Positions 1-9,112 of a stretch of 64,000 nt of DNA are shown piece after piece (within the stretch, counting starts at the first letter, position 1; the number at the start of each line of letters is the position of its first letter). The position numbers were made by a program, and so were the translations under genes. The notes beneath the pieces were generated by a model. That model was not told the origin of the DNA, searched no databases, and saw only the letters and a list, made by a program, of their open reading frames with translations. The DNA is from Aquimarina algiphila (GTDB lineage: Bacteria > Bacteroidota > Bacteroidia > Flavobacteriales > Flavobacteriaceae): the NCBI RefSeq assembly GCF_007489275.1, contig NZ_VLNR01000024.1:22548-86547 (forward strand), given 5' to 3'.

Positions 1-375
1 TATACCACAGGATCAGATATCGCTATACTTTCTACAGGTACAATTGCTCATAATGTTATCAATGCTTTAGATTCATTACATCAACCCATTGGTCATTATC
101 ACTTTTGTTTTATAAAACCATTAGATGCTGATCTACTCAAACAAATACTACAGCAATATAAAACCATCATCACAGTAGAGGACGGAGTTGTAAAAGGCGG
201 ATTTGGAAGCTCTATCATCGATTTTGCTAATCAACATCAATTTAAAAACAACATTACCACACTCGGTGTTCCAGATCAATTTATCCATCATGGCACTGTT
301 GATGAATTACATGATATTTCTGGTATATCTTCAGAAAGTATTCAAAAGGTGGTAAAAAATTCCTATAACTTTTAA
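1..375 (+). CDS. dxs: 1-deoxy-D-xylulose-5-phosphate synthase, C-terminal part (partial)
   Basis: The reading frame is open from the first base to TAA at 373-375, giving 124 residues; the start lies outside the window. The segment matches the C-terminal transketolase-like domain of DXS, the thiamine-diphosphate enzyme that condenses pyruvate and glyceraldehyde 3-phosphate at the entry to the MEP isoprenoid pathway in the cytoplasm. Visible marks are VEDGVVKGGFGSS near residue 59 and the family ending VPDQFIHHGTVDEL near residue 91. A transketolase or pyruvate dehydrogenase E1 beta C-terminus is the alternative, but the VPD-F-HHG ending favours DXS. Confidence 0.85.
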   Translation, partial: YTTGSDIAILSTGTIAHNVINALDSLHQPIGHYHFCFIKPLDADLLKQILQQYKTIITVEDGVVKGGFGSSIIDFANQHQFKNNITTLGVPDQFIHHGTVDELHDISGISSESIQKVVKNSYNF

Positions 376-490
376 CTCTTTTCATCACTTTTGTCTTTTC
401 ACTTTCAAAAAAAAATAAAATAGGATGGTAACATTTCTAGCTATATGGTAACCTACATAAGAACAAACTATTATTTAATTACTATCTATC

Positions 491-916
491 ATGAAAAAAT
501 TTAGCGTATTTATCCTTCTTTTTACTTCAATTCTAATGTCTTGCAATAGCGATGATGATAATCCTCAAAGTGAAAACCCAGAATCGACTTCAAAATTAAT
601 AGGGAAATGGGGAGAAATTTCATTTTCTCAACAAGGAGAAATGATGACTATAACAGACTGTGAAAAAAGGTCTACTATAGAATTTAGCGCTCAGTCGTAT
701 ACCGATATTGGTTATGCACCTGTCAATACCGACTGTCAAATTGATTATCAAGATACCGGCACATGGAATGAAGATGGAAATAAACTTACCCTTACATATA
801 CTGATGAAGGGGAAACAATTGTAGAAGAAGCCGTTTTTACTATCATCGATGATATACTAACCATAGAATATGATGATGAAGGTTTTAAAACTGAATTTGG
901 TTATAAGAAACTATAA
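491..916 (+). CDS. Lipocalin-like lipoprotein
   Basis: A 141-residue protein with a lipoprotein signal peptide: the N-terminus MKKFSVFILLFTSILMSC has the lipobox LMSC, followed by an acidic SDDDN linker as in many Bacteroidota surface lipoproteins. The mature part is beta-rich (KLIGKWGEISF near the start, DTGTWNEDGNKLTLTY in the middle), the pattern of the small lipocalin-like domains common in flavobacteria. It probably sits on the outer membrane and may bind a small ligand; no ligand can be named. It is a single gene on the plus strand with its own terminator and is convergent with dgt. Confidence 0.8.
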   Translation: MKKFSVFILLFTSILMSCNSDDDNPQSENPESTSKLIGKWGEISFSQQGEMMTITDCEKRSTIEFSAQSYTDIGYAPVNTDCQIDYQDTGTWNEDGNKLTLTYTDEGETIVEEAVFTIIDDILTIEYDDEGFKTEFGYKKL

Positions 917-934
917 TCTCTTGGTTCTTTTGAC

Positions 935-972
935 AAAATATAACATCTATTATTTGATAGATGTTATATTTT
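935..972 (+). terminator. Hairpin terminator between the lipoprotein gene and dgt
   Basis: A perfect 16-bp stem (arms 935-950 and 957-972) with a 6-base loop, A-rich on its 5' side and T-rich on its 3' side, so it can end transcription from either strand. The stop codon of dgt (964-966 on the minus strand) lies inside the right arm, so the hairpin overlaps the coding end of dgt. Confidence 0.8.
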
Positions 973-2307
973 TAACCCTCTAATCTTTTGAAATTTCAAT
1001 AATGCATTACCATCTGTGAGGCTTGCTACATAGTTACTGATTCCTATCAGTCGTGTATATAAATCGGTATTTGTATAATCAAAATTCTCTCCTTCTGCCC
1101 TAAGAATAAGTTGATCATAGTTTGAACTCTTACTCTCATTAAAATTATCTGTAGCCACACAATATCGGTCTAAAAGTGTTGCAAGAATTTCATATCCTGC
1201 AATCTCTTTCTCTGTGACTTCCTGGCTTTGATAAATTTTGGCAATACTAATCTTGATAATGTCGTTAATTTGAGCTTCATATTTGCTTTTATCTATTAAT
1301 GCTGCATCAAAATCTCCAGACAGTATTGCTTCTTCATTTTGAATAAAGATAGTTGCAGCCTCTCCTATTAAAGTATTGATTGCTAAAGCTCTTAAATAAC
1401 TCAAACGATCAGCAGTAGTTGCCAGTTTATTATATTTTGAAGTATTAATTGTATCCTTTACTAGTTTAATCAAATATTCTAATGCATATTCCTCTTCTAT
1501 TAATCCCAGATTTATCCCATCTTCAAAATCAATGATTGTATAGCAAATATCATCGGCTGCTTCTACCAGAAAAGTTAATGGATGACGGCTATAAGTAACT
1601 TCTTTTCCTATACTATGTTTTAACAATCCCACTTCTTCAGCTACCTCCTCAAAGAAGGCTTTTTCATTCTGAAAATACCCAAATTTTTTATGCGCAATAT
1701 GTTTTGTCGGTTTTTTAGGTAGTGATTCTTTAGGATACTTCATAAATGCACCCAAGGTGGCATAAGATAATCTAAGACCTCCTTCAATTCCTTCTCTGGA
1801 TTCTGTAAGGATTTTAAAACCGTTTGCATTACCTTCAAAATCAATCAGATCCTGGTACTGCTTTGGCGTGAGCTGATCTTTATATCGATTACCACTTCCT
1901 GTTTTAAAATACTCTCCTATAGCTTTTTCTCCAGAATGCCCAAAAGGTGGATTTCCAATATCATGAGCTAAAGCCGCCGCCGCAACAATGGCTCCAAAAT
2001 CATTAAATTGATATCCATGGATTGCAGAAAGATGCGGATGTTTTTCTAAAACTTTCTTTCCCACTACTCTACCCAAAGAACGCCCTACTACAGACACCTC
2101 TAAACTATGGGTCAGTCTCGTATGCACAAAACTAGTCTTGGACAAAGGAATAACCTGTGTCTTATCTTGTAAACTCCTAAAGGCAGAAGAGAAGATAATG
2201 CGATCATAATCTACCTCAAAACCTAATCGTGTTTCATCCTGCTCTTTACGTAATCTTTTATTTTTATCCCCTTGTCTTTTTAACGACAGAAGTTCTTCCC
2301 AATTCAT
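964..2307 (-). CDS. dgt: Deoxyguanosinetriphosphate triphosphohydrolase (dNTPase)
   Basis: An HD-superfamily phosphohydrolase that removes triphosphate from dNTPs, in particular dGTP. Metal ligands are visible as RLTHS (His67) and AHDIGNPPFGH (His115, Asp116) when counted from the chosen start. I use the ATG at 2307 (MNWEELLSLKRQ) because family members begin with this sequence; the frame extends upstream to 2349 without looking like coding sequence. The length of 447 residues fits the family. It lies 81 bp downstream of nrdA on the same strand, so synthesis and breakdown of dNTPs are encoded side by side. Confidence 0.92.
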   Translation of the reverse strand: MNWEELLSLKRQGDKNKRLRKEQDETRLGFEVDYDRIIFSSAFRSLQDKTQVIPLSKTSFVHTRLTHSLEVSVVGRSLGRVVGKKVLEKHPHLSAIHGYQFNDFGAIVAAAALAHDIGNPPFGHSGEKAIGEYFKTGSGNRYKDQLTPKQYQDLIDFEGNANGFKILTESREGIEGGLRLSYATLGAFMKYPKESLPKKPTKHIAHKKFGYFQNEKAFFEEVAEEVGLLKHSIGKEVTYSRHPLTFLVEAADDICYTIIDFEDGINLGLIEEEYALEYLIKLVKDTINTSKYNKLATTADRLSYLRALAINTLIGEAATIFIQNEEAILSGDFDAALIDKSKYEAQINDIIKISIAKIYQSQEVTEKEIAGYEILATLLDRYCVATDNFNESKSSNYDQLILRAEGENFDYTNTDLYTRLIGISNYVASLTDGNALLKFQKIRGLKI

Positions 2308-2388
2308 CATATTTCTAAGAAAATTCGAATATACAAAAAAGGGAAGCATCCTAAGAAAACTTCCCTTTTGCCCTATATAAATCTAGGT

Positions 2389-4860
2389 CTAAGACCCACA
2401 CATTAAACAATCGTCTCCTTCGCCTTCTTTGGATTGTGCAATAATTGCACGAAGTTCTTCTGGAGTAAGCGCCGTTCCTTCTACAGGAACTGCTTCTATT
2501 TCTTGTTTTGGCTCAGCTTTGGTTGCCGCTTGTGCTTCCATTACTTGTGCAGCAGCCACAGCTACTTGCTCTGGCTTAGGAGCCTCTTTAGTTTCTTTTT
2601 TAAGTGTAAACTTAATTGCATCTACTGCAGATTTTGTTCTTAGGTAGTACATTCCTGTTTTTAATCCACTTTTCCATGCATAAAAATGCATTGAAGTTAA
2701 CTTGGCCATAGTAGCCCCTTCTAAGAATAAGTTTAGTGATTGAGACTGATCGATAAAATATCCTCTATGACGAGACATATCGATAATATCTTTCATACTC
2801 ATCTCCCAAACAGTTTTATATAATTCTTTTAGATCCTGCGGAATAATATCTATATTTTGTATTGATCCATTTGCACGCATGATAGCATCCTTAAGCTCAT
2901 CATTCCATAATCCTAATTTTACCAGATCTTCTAATAAGTGTTTATTTACTACAATAAACTCTCCAGATAACACACGTCTGGTATAGATATTACTTGTATA
3001 TGGCTCAAAAGCCTCATTATTTCCTAAGATCTGAGAAGTAGATGCTGTAGGCATTGGAGCTACTAATAAAGAGTTACGTACTCCGTTTTTAAGCACTTGC
3101 TTACGTAATTTTGCCCAGTCCCAACGACCACTTAATTCTTCATCTTTTATCCCCCATAGATTGTATTGGAAATCTCCTTTAGAAATTGGAGATCCTTCAT
3201 AACTTTGATATGGCCCATCAGCTTTTGCTTCTTCCATAGATGCTGTTACTGCAGCAAAATATAGTGTTTCAAAAATCTCCTGATTTAATTTTTTAGCTTC
3301 ATCACTGGTAAACGGTAAACGTAACTGGATAAATGCATCAGCCAATCCTTGCACTCCTAACCCAATCGGGCGGTGACGCATATTAGAATTTTCTGCTTCT
3401 TTTACCGGGTAATAGTTACGATCAATCACCCTATTCAGGTTTTTGGTCACACGTTTGGTAATTTTATAAAGTTCTTTGTGATCAAACTCCCCATTCTTCA
3501 CAAACATTGGTAATGCAATAGATGCCAAATTACATACTGCTACTTCATCAGGGCTTGTGTACTCCAGTATCTCTGTACATAAATTAGATGAACGAATAGT
3601 ACCCAGATTCTGTTGATTAGACTTACGGTTTGCTGCATCTTTATACAACATATATGGTGTCCCTGTTTCGATCTGAGATTCTAAAATCTTCTCCCAGAGT
3701 TCACGCGCTTTTATTGTTCTTCGCCCTTTTCCTTCTGCTTCAAAACGAAGGTAAGCCTCTTCAAACTCATCGCTATGAATATCAAATAAACCAGGACATT
3801 CATTAGGACACATTAATGTCCATTCTGCATCATCCTGTACTCGTTTCATAAATAAATCTGGTACCCACATTGCATAGAATAAATCACGTGCACGCATTTC
3901 TTCTTTACCATGGTTCTTTTTAAGATCCAGGAAATCAAAAATATCGGCATGCCAAGGCTCTACATATATAGCAAAAGAACCTTTACGCTTTCCTCCACCT
4001 TGATCTACGTAACGAGCAGTATCATTATATACTCTAAGCATAGGTACAATACCATTAGAAGTACCATTAGTTCCTGCAATGTATGATCCTGTAGCACGTA
4101 CATTATGTATAGATAATCCAATTCCTCCTGCAGATTGTGAAATCTTAGCTGTTTGTTTTAATGTATCGTAAATACCATCAATACTATCATCTTTCATTGT
4201 CAATAGGAAACAAGAAGACATCTGTGGTTTTGGTGTTCCCGAATTAAACAGTGTAGGCGTAGCGTGTGTAAAATATTTTTTCGACATCAATTCATATGTC
4301 TCAATAGCCGCATCTAGGTCATTAGGATGAATCCCAATAGATACCCTCATAAGCATATGTTGTGGACGTTCTGCAATCTTACCATTAATCTTTAGTAAGT
4401 AAGAACGTTCTAATGTTTTAAAACCAAAATAATCATAACCAAAATCGCGATTGTAAATAATAGTAGAGTCTAATTTTTCTTTATTAGCTATAATTACATC
4501 ATATACATCGTCTGCTATTAATGGTGCTTTTTTTCCTGTTCTGGGGTTTACATATTCATAAAGATCTGTAACCACTTCAGAAAATGTCTTTTTTGTATTT
4601 TTATGTAGATTAGAAACAGAGATACGAGCTGCAAGTTTTGCATAGTCAGGATGCGTTATGGTCATTGTCGCAGCTATTTCTGCAGCAAGATTATCCAACT
4701 CACTAGTCGTTACTCCATCATATAGTCCTTCTATCACCCTCATTGCAACCTTTACAGGATCAACTAACGGATTAAGTCCATAACATAATTTTCTTACCCT
4801 CGCGGTAATCTTGTCGAACATAATTGGTTCTTTACGCCCATCTCTTTTTACTACATACAT
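2389..4860 (-). CDS. nrdA: Ribonucleoside-diphosphate reductase, alpha (large) subunit, class Ia
   Basis: The catalytic subunit that reduces ribonucleoside diphosphates to deoxy forms. The 823 residues begin with an ATP-cone (about 1-90), the allosteric activity site. Active-site cysteines are visible at Cys217 (PQMSSCFLL), Cys428 in the N-x-C-x-E motif (NLCTEI) and Cys443 (AVCNLAS); the 15-residue spacing of the last two is as in the human enzyme. The C-terminal CLMC pair (about 818-821) takes electrons from thioredoxin. A stretch rich in Ala, Pro and Glu (about 755-800) links the core to this tail. It follows nrdB on the minus strand. Confidence 0.96.
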   Translation of the reverse strand: MYVVKRDGRKEPIMFDKITARVRKLCYGLNPLVDPVKVAMRVIEGLYDGVTTSELDNLAAEIAATMTITHPDYAKLAARISVSNLHKNTKKTFSEVVTDLYEYVNPRTGKKAPLIADDVYDVIIANKEKLDSTIIYNRDFGYDYFGFKTLERSYLLKINGKIAERPQHMLMRVSIGIHPNDLDAAIETYELMSKKYFTHATPTLFNSGTPKPQMSSCFLLTMKDDSIDGIYDTLKQTAKISQSAGGIGLSIHNVRATGSYIAGTNGTSNGIVPMLRVYNDTARYVDQGGGKRKGSFAIYVEPWHADIFDFLDLKKNHGKEEMRARDLFYAMWVPDLFMKRVQDDAEWTLMCPNECPGLFDIHSDEFEEAYLRFEAEGKGRRTIKARELWEKILESQIETGTPYMLYKDAANRKSNQQNLGTIRSSNLCTEILEYTSPDEVAVCNLASIALPMFVKNGEFDHKELYKITKRVTKNLNRVIDRNYYPVKEAENSNMRHRPIGLGVQGLADAFIQLRLPFTSDEAKKLNQEIFETLYFAAVTASMEEAKADGPYQSYEGSPISKGDFQYNLWGIKDEELSGRWDWAKLRKQVLKNGVRNSLLVAPMPTASTSQILGNNEAFEPYTSNIYTRRVLSGEFIVVNKHLLEDLVKLGLWNDELKDAIMRANGSIQNIDIIPQDLKELYKTVWEMSMKDIIDMSRHRGYFIDQSQSLNLFLEGATMAKLTSMHFYAWKSGLKTGMYYLRTKSAVDAIKFTLKKETKEAPKPEQVAVAAAQVMEAQAATKAEPKQEIEAVPVEGTALTPEELRAIIAQSKEGEGDDCLMCGS

Positions 4861-5163
4861 ACGCTTTTTTGGTTTTTAATTTTTCCTTTCACAAGGAAGT
4901 TGATGATAATTTTGTGTTCCTAATTTTACATTTCGAAAGTCAAAATAGTATCGTATTTTACTCAAAATCAGATAGTAAGAATAAACCTCTTTATTCTAAA
5001 AATAAGAGTAATTTACAAGTAAAATACAATAAATATGACTCGCCCTTTTTTGTTTGTAAGCTTTTATAAAGCTGTATCAAACTGAGCTAATCTGAATAAA
5101 CAGAAGAAATGTTTTTGACTAGCTCAGAATGAATATATTATTATTTTGAGAGATTTTTAGAAA
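4861..5163. other. nrdB-nrdA intergenic spacer
   Basis: These 303 bases hold no convincing gene. An 8-bp inverted repeat (CTGAGCTA at 5082-5089, TAGCTCAG at 5120-5127) separated by about 30 bases is the only structure noted. I see no T-run terminator, so read-through from nrdB to nrdA remains possible. Confidence 0.5.
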
Positions 5164-6141
5164 TTAAAAGTCTGCATCAAAACTTATTTTATTGTCTTCG
5201 TTATCTTTATTAAGCACTCCGGCTTTTTGATATTCTGAAACTCGTTTTTCGAAGAAATTAGTTTTTCCTTGTAACGAGATCATATCCATAAAATCGAATG
5301 GATTTGCGGTTCCGTATTCTTTTTCACATTCTAATTCTACTAATAGCCTGTCTGTAACAAATTCCAAATATTGAGTCATCAATTTTGCATTCATTCCGAT
5401 CAAGCTTACCGTAAGAGATTCTGTTATAAATTCTCTTTCTATATTAAGTGCATCTACAATAATTTCTCGAATTCTTTCTTTTGGTACTTTATTTACCAGG
5501 TGTTTATTATGAAGGTGGACTGCAAAATCACAATGAACTCCTTCATCTCTTGAAATCAATTCATTAGAAAAAGTAAGTCCTGGCATTAGTCCACGTTTCT
5601 TCAACCAAAATATAGAACAAAATGCTCCCGAAAAGAATATTCCTTCTACAGCTGCAAAAGCAATAAGGCGTTCTGCAAAAGAATCTGATTCTATCCATTG
5701 TAATGCCCAGTCTGCCTTTTTCTTAATCGCAGGAAAATTTTCGATTGCATTAAACAACATATCCTTTTCTTTCTCATCCTTTACATAAGTATCAATTAGC
5801 AGGGAATACGTTTCAGAATGAATATTTTCCATCATGATTTGAAATCCATAGAAAAATTTTGCTTCACTATATTGTACTTCATTTACAAAATTCTCTGCAA
5901 GGTTTTCGTTTACAATTCCGTCAGATGCAGCAAAAAATGCTAAAATATGTTTAATAAAATATTGTTCATCTTCATTAAGCTTGGTTGCCCAATCTGTAAT
6001 GTCCTGGTGTAAATCAATCTCTTCTGCTGTCCAAAAACTAGCTTCCGACTTCTTATACCATTCCCAAATATCATGATGTTGAATCGGGAAAATCACGAAT
6101 CGATCTTTGTTTTCTTGCAAAATAGGTTCTACTACACTCAT
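5164..6141 (-). CDS. nrdB: Ribonucleoside-diphosphate reductase, beta subunit (tyrosyl-radical R2)
   Basis: The small subunit that carries the diiron centre and stable tyrosyl radical for NrdA. The start at 6141 ([15 protein letters not shown]) gives 325 residues, the usual length; the frame runs upstream to 6240 with a basic, unlikely extension. Ligands seen are Asp74 ([10 protein letters not shown]), Glu105 and His108 (MENIHSE), with the radical tyrosine at 112, the same spacing as in mammalian R2. The C-terminal tail ends KISFDADF, the type of acidic/aromatic peptide that docks on NrdA. First gene of the nrdB-nrdA-dgt group. Confidence 0.95.
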   Translation of the reverse strand: MSVVEPILQENKDRFVIFPIQHHDIWEWYKKSEASFWTAEEIDLHQDITDWATKLNEDEQYFIKHILAFFAASDGIVNENLAENFVNEVQYSEAKFFYGFQIMMENIHSETYSLLIDTYVKDEKEKDMLFNAIENFPAIKKKADWALQWIESDSFAERLIAFAAVEGIFFSGAFCSIFWLKKRGLMPGLTFSNELISRDEGVHCDFAVHLHNKHLVNKVPKERIREIIVDALNIEREFITESLTVSLIGMNAKLMTQYLEFVTDRLLVELECEKEYGTANPFDFMDMISLQGKTNFFEKRVSEYQKAGVLNKDNEDNKISFDADF

Positions 6142-6700
6142 TCTAATTTTTTTTAGCTGTTTTTTTCTTGAGATTTTTCTTTTTCTTAGGGAATAACAAA
6201 GATCAAGAAATACCTCAAAAGTTCTACTAAAAGTTAACAAACGTTTTCAACAAAGTTTTCAACACGAAGTGATTTCGGAATAAAATGATTCTTTACAAAA
6301 CATCATTTAATCAATTAAAAATCAATTGCTTACATTTTTCACAAAAACGCACATAATCTGAGTTTTATTCTTAAAAAACTCTTATTTTTCACTTGCTGAC
6401 CGAGTTTTATTAACAGAAAATCAAAAAGTCAAAAAAGCATCAATTTACGGTAAAACCGTAGTTGAAAAAAGTGATTATTTTAACAATAAAAAATAGATTT
6501 TTAGATGTTTTTTAAATAAAAAAAGTGCTAATTCCATTCAAAAAGCGATGAATTTAACGATTATTTTTTTTTGCAACATACTCTTACTAATTTTCATTTA
6601 TTAAGTAGTCTAGATTTTCTTTAATCAGTATTTGATCATTTATTGTTATTTCAACATGTATTATTGTAATGAACGATGTTGCATACCTTAAATAAGATAT
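6142..6700. other. AT-rich spacer upstream of nrdB
   Basis: No gene is supported between the nrdB start and the terminator at 6701. The region must hold the nrdB promoter, but I could not define it. A short palindrome TACGGT-AAA-ACCGTA (6446-6460) is present; part of it (GGTAAAACCGTA) recurs at 54779-54790. No clear NrdR box was seen. Confidence 0.5.
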
Positions 6701-6740
6701 AAAAAACGATTGAATCGTAATTTATATTACGATTCAATCG
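6701..6740 (-). terminator. Intrinsic terminator of the cytolysin-like gene
   Basis: A perfect 15-bp stem (6707-6721 with 6726-6740) and a 4-base loop, followed on the minus strand by six T residues (6706-6701). It lies about 60 bp past the stop codon of the 6801-8801 gene. Confidence 0.88.
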
Positions 6741-6800
6741 CTCTATTATTTATAATCTATGTTTTCTATTTTTTAATTAAAACAAACACATAGCATAACA

Positions 6801-8801
6801 TTATTGCACGATATCTAATCCAAAGAAAATTGCTAATTTTCTTTTTATATTACCCATCCAAAAATATCCTTCTAAGCTTCTGTTTTGACTACTTCCTGTT
6901 TCTTTCATAATAGTATATCCCCCAGCCAAATTCATATAATCCCCATTGATATCTCCTTTTACAACAATAGGCTTCCCATAATCACCTTTATCACTTACTC
7001 CAGATAAATACTTTAACGCTTCACCAATATGAATTCTTCTTACTTCGTTTCTACCTAACGCAATTCTTTTATTTCCACTACGCTCTGTTACATTTACTTT
7101 CAAATCTATAGAAGCGTCTGATTTTAATAAATCTCTTTCTATCTTATAAGTAACAGAATTATTGATATTAATAGTTCTATTTTCTCTGATATGAATCTGC
7201 CTGTTTTCTCTAGATGTTACTAATGTTGTAATACGATTATTTTTGTTAAACAATTTGTTATGATCACTATTTCGATATACAAAATCTGAATGATCAATTA
7301 CAATCGCATTATTATCTCTGTTTTTAGCTTGTGCAGTGGCTGTAATAATATAATCATCTACATTATCACGATCATCGCTTGCTAAACATTTTATACTTTT
7401 TATAGTTAATTTTAAATATGCTCTTTCTGAAACGGGTTTGCACTCTGTAATTGTTTGCTTAAACACACTTCTAATGGCACAAAGTGAATTATCATTAGCA
7501 AAACGAAGATTGTATCCTATAGATTTTCCATATCCTGTTCCTGCCGCATTAAAAGAGCCTTCTATATAGTTTTTAAACCCTCTTAGCATATCTGAGTTTG
7601 TAATAGATTTTACAGCATCTCTAGCATCACCTCCATAAATTAATACTTTAGCTGTAGATTCTCTCATGATTTTTTTCATATCAAAATTAGCACTACCACC
7701 TCCCTGCGTAGCTTTATTATCATAATCAACATTAAGTGCTGCTTGTATCTCGGCTTCAGAATAATTTGTATCCATCATAAGAATAGCTCTTCGTCCATAA
7801 ATCACATTACTGATATATACATAATCTCCCAAGGTATTATTTAGACTAGAATCAACAAATACATTACTGCTTAAAGGATCTGTGAAAATAGAATAGTAGA
7901 TCTGTGTAAAATCTACCATTATATAATTTCTATTTTGTTTTTTACTAAAATTAAATCCTAAACTAGCTTCGATACCCGATAAATCTTTATAGTATCCCGT
8001 TAATTTTATAGAAAGATCTTTTTCTGAATCAATTTTATTTACCGTATATTTAATTGCCGCACCATTAGCTTTATTTTTATTTAATCCATCGACTAGCTCT
8101 GTTACTTTTGTGGACAAATTAGTTGGTGTAGGATCACTAACTTTTATTCTTTTTCTAGAAGTAGTAATGGTAATATTAATAGGAGTTCTTTTATGTGAAG
8201 TTGAAGCATAACTTCCTCTAAGCGTAGATTCTGCATCTAATAGATTTCCTGGTTTTAACCAATCTGCATTTTGATTCATCGTTACAAAATCAATTTCACT
8301 AGTATTGACATCCATTTCATATGTTTTTGTCACACAATCTCTATTCACCTTTTTGCTACTGGTCTCTTTTTGGCGATCAGAAACTTCTCCTTCTTCGTGC
8401 ATTGACAACACTACTTTATCATTGCCAGAACCTTTTGTAATCGATATATTTTTTCGTTTTGAGGGAATGATGTTATTTGTCGGTGTATTCTCAAAATTGG
8501 TTTTACCATTATTATCTTTTACACCAGACCAAGTACCTGCTGACAAATCATTACCCCAACCCCAAACACCTGTAAATTCATTACCTTCTAAAGAAAAAGA
8601 AAAACTCCCTTTTTTTGACTTATTAGTAAATATTCCTTTTAGTTGACCCTCCGAAATTGTTCCTTCTATCTTACCAACATTTGCATAATCACCAGTAACT
8701 TTATTTCCGTTTTGAGTGAGCTTTAAAATTCCGTAGGTGGTTTTCCAATTTCCCGTCCAAGATGATTTTAGTTTTTTTGGTACGCTTTTTAAATTTTTCA
8801 T
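6801..8801 (-). CDS. Cholesterol-dependent-cytolysin-like pore-forming protein
   Basis: Residues about 165-455 of this 666-residue protein follow the thiol-activated cytolysin core in order: a PGNLLDAE segment near 184, RTPINITI near 205, VDFTQIYYSIFTDPLSS near 296, YISNVIYGRRAILMMDT near 329, and RESTAKVLIYGGDA near 380, matching the family's EESTFTAVVLGGDA-type bend. The family makes oligomeric beta-barrel pores in membranes. Unusual points: no signal peptide; an extra N-terminal beta domain (about 14-93, Gly/Trp/Thr pattern GNWKTTYG...GTWSG); and no cholesterol-binding undecapeptide, with a different beta-rich C-terminal part (about 460-666) in place of domain 4. It has its own promoter and terminator. 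The target is unknown. Confidence 0.82.
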   Translation of the reverse strand: MKNLKSVPKKLKSSWTGNWKTTYGILKLTQNGNKVTGDYANVGKIEGTISEGQLKGIFTNKSKKGSFSFSLEGNEFTGVWGWGNDLSAGTWSGVKDNNGKTNFENTPTNNIIPSKRKNISITKGSGNDKVVLSMHEEGEVSDRQKETSSKKVNRDCVTKTYEMDVNTSEIDFVTMNQNADWLKPGNLLDAESTLRGSYASTSHKRTPINITITTSRKRIKVSDPTPTNLSTKVTELVDGLNKNKANGAAIKYTVNKIDSEKDLSIKLTGYYKDLSGIEASLGFNFSKKQNRNYIMVDFTQIYYSIFTDPLSSNVFVDSSLNNTLGDYVYISNVIYGRRAILMMDTNYSEAEIQAALNVDYDNKATQGGGSANFDMKKIMRESTAKVLIYGGDARDAVKSITNSDMLRGFKNYIEGSFNAAGTGYGKSIGYNLRFANDNSLCAIRSVFKQTITECKPVSERAYLKLTIKSIKCLASDDRDNVDDYIITATAQAKNRDNNAIVIDHSDFVYRNSDHNKLFNKNNRITTLVTSRENRQIHIRENRTININNSVTYKIERDLLKSDASIDLKVNVTERSGNKRIALGRNEVRRIHIGEALKYLSGVSDKGDYGKPIVVKGDINGDYMNLAGGYTIMKETGSSQNRSLEGYFWMGNIKRKLAIFFGLDIVQ

Positions 8802-8856
8802 GGTTTTACTTTTATTTTCATTAATTCTTATTGTCCTTTATGGACATGATTCATGG

Positions 8857-8886
8857 TTTAGTGTAACCAGTTTAAAAAAGTAAACA
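8857..8886 (-). promoter_or_regulatory. Candidate ECF-type promoter of the cytolysin-like gene
   Basis: On the minus strand TGTTTACTTTT (8886-8876) is followed after 11 bp by ACACTAAA (8864-8857), 55 bp before the start codon. The same arrangement occurs upstream of 14494 and 19559, where the first element is exactly TGTTAACCTTT (this copy matches 9 of 11). The -35 part overlaps the end of the upstream gene's terminator. Confidence 0.55.
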
Positions 8887-8915
8887 CCCACTATAAAAAT
8901 TATAGTAGGTGTTTA
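8874..8915 (-). terminator. Intrinsic terminator of the phospholipase operon
   Basis: A 16-bp stem with one G-T pair (8881-8896 with 8900-8915), a 3-base loop and a T-run on the minus strand (8879-8874). It separates the four-gene operon ending at 9113 from the cytolysin-like gene. The rest of the 311-bp gap, 8916-9112, shows nothing else I can name. Confidence 0.85.
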
Positions 8916-9112
8916 TAGATAAAGATTAAAAAAGGGGGTAATCTACTATTTGATTATGAATTCTTACAAAGAGATTATGAATACCTTTTTAGCATTCAGA
9001 AACATGAATATGAAGAAGGCTTCAACTTAATTTCTACGATATAACCAAATGATTTTGATATAAAAAACATCTAAATGCACAACGATCTATTAATATCTTT
9101 CTCTTTTTCTCA

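Noticed and set aside
4824..5069. Plus-strand frame overlapping the nrdA start
   Set aside because: Low-complexity protein with no family, antisense to the nrdA start and in AT-rich spacer.
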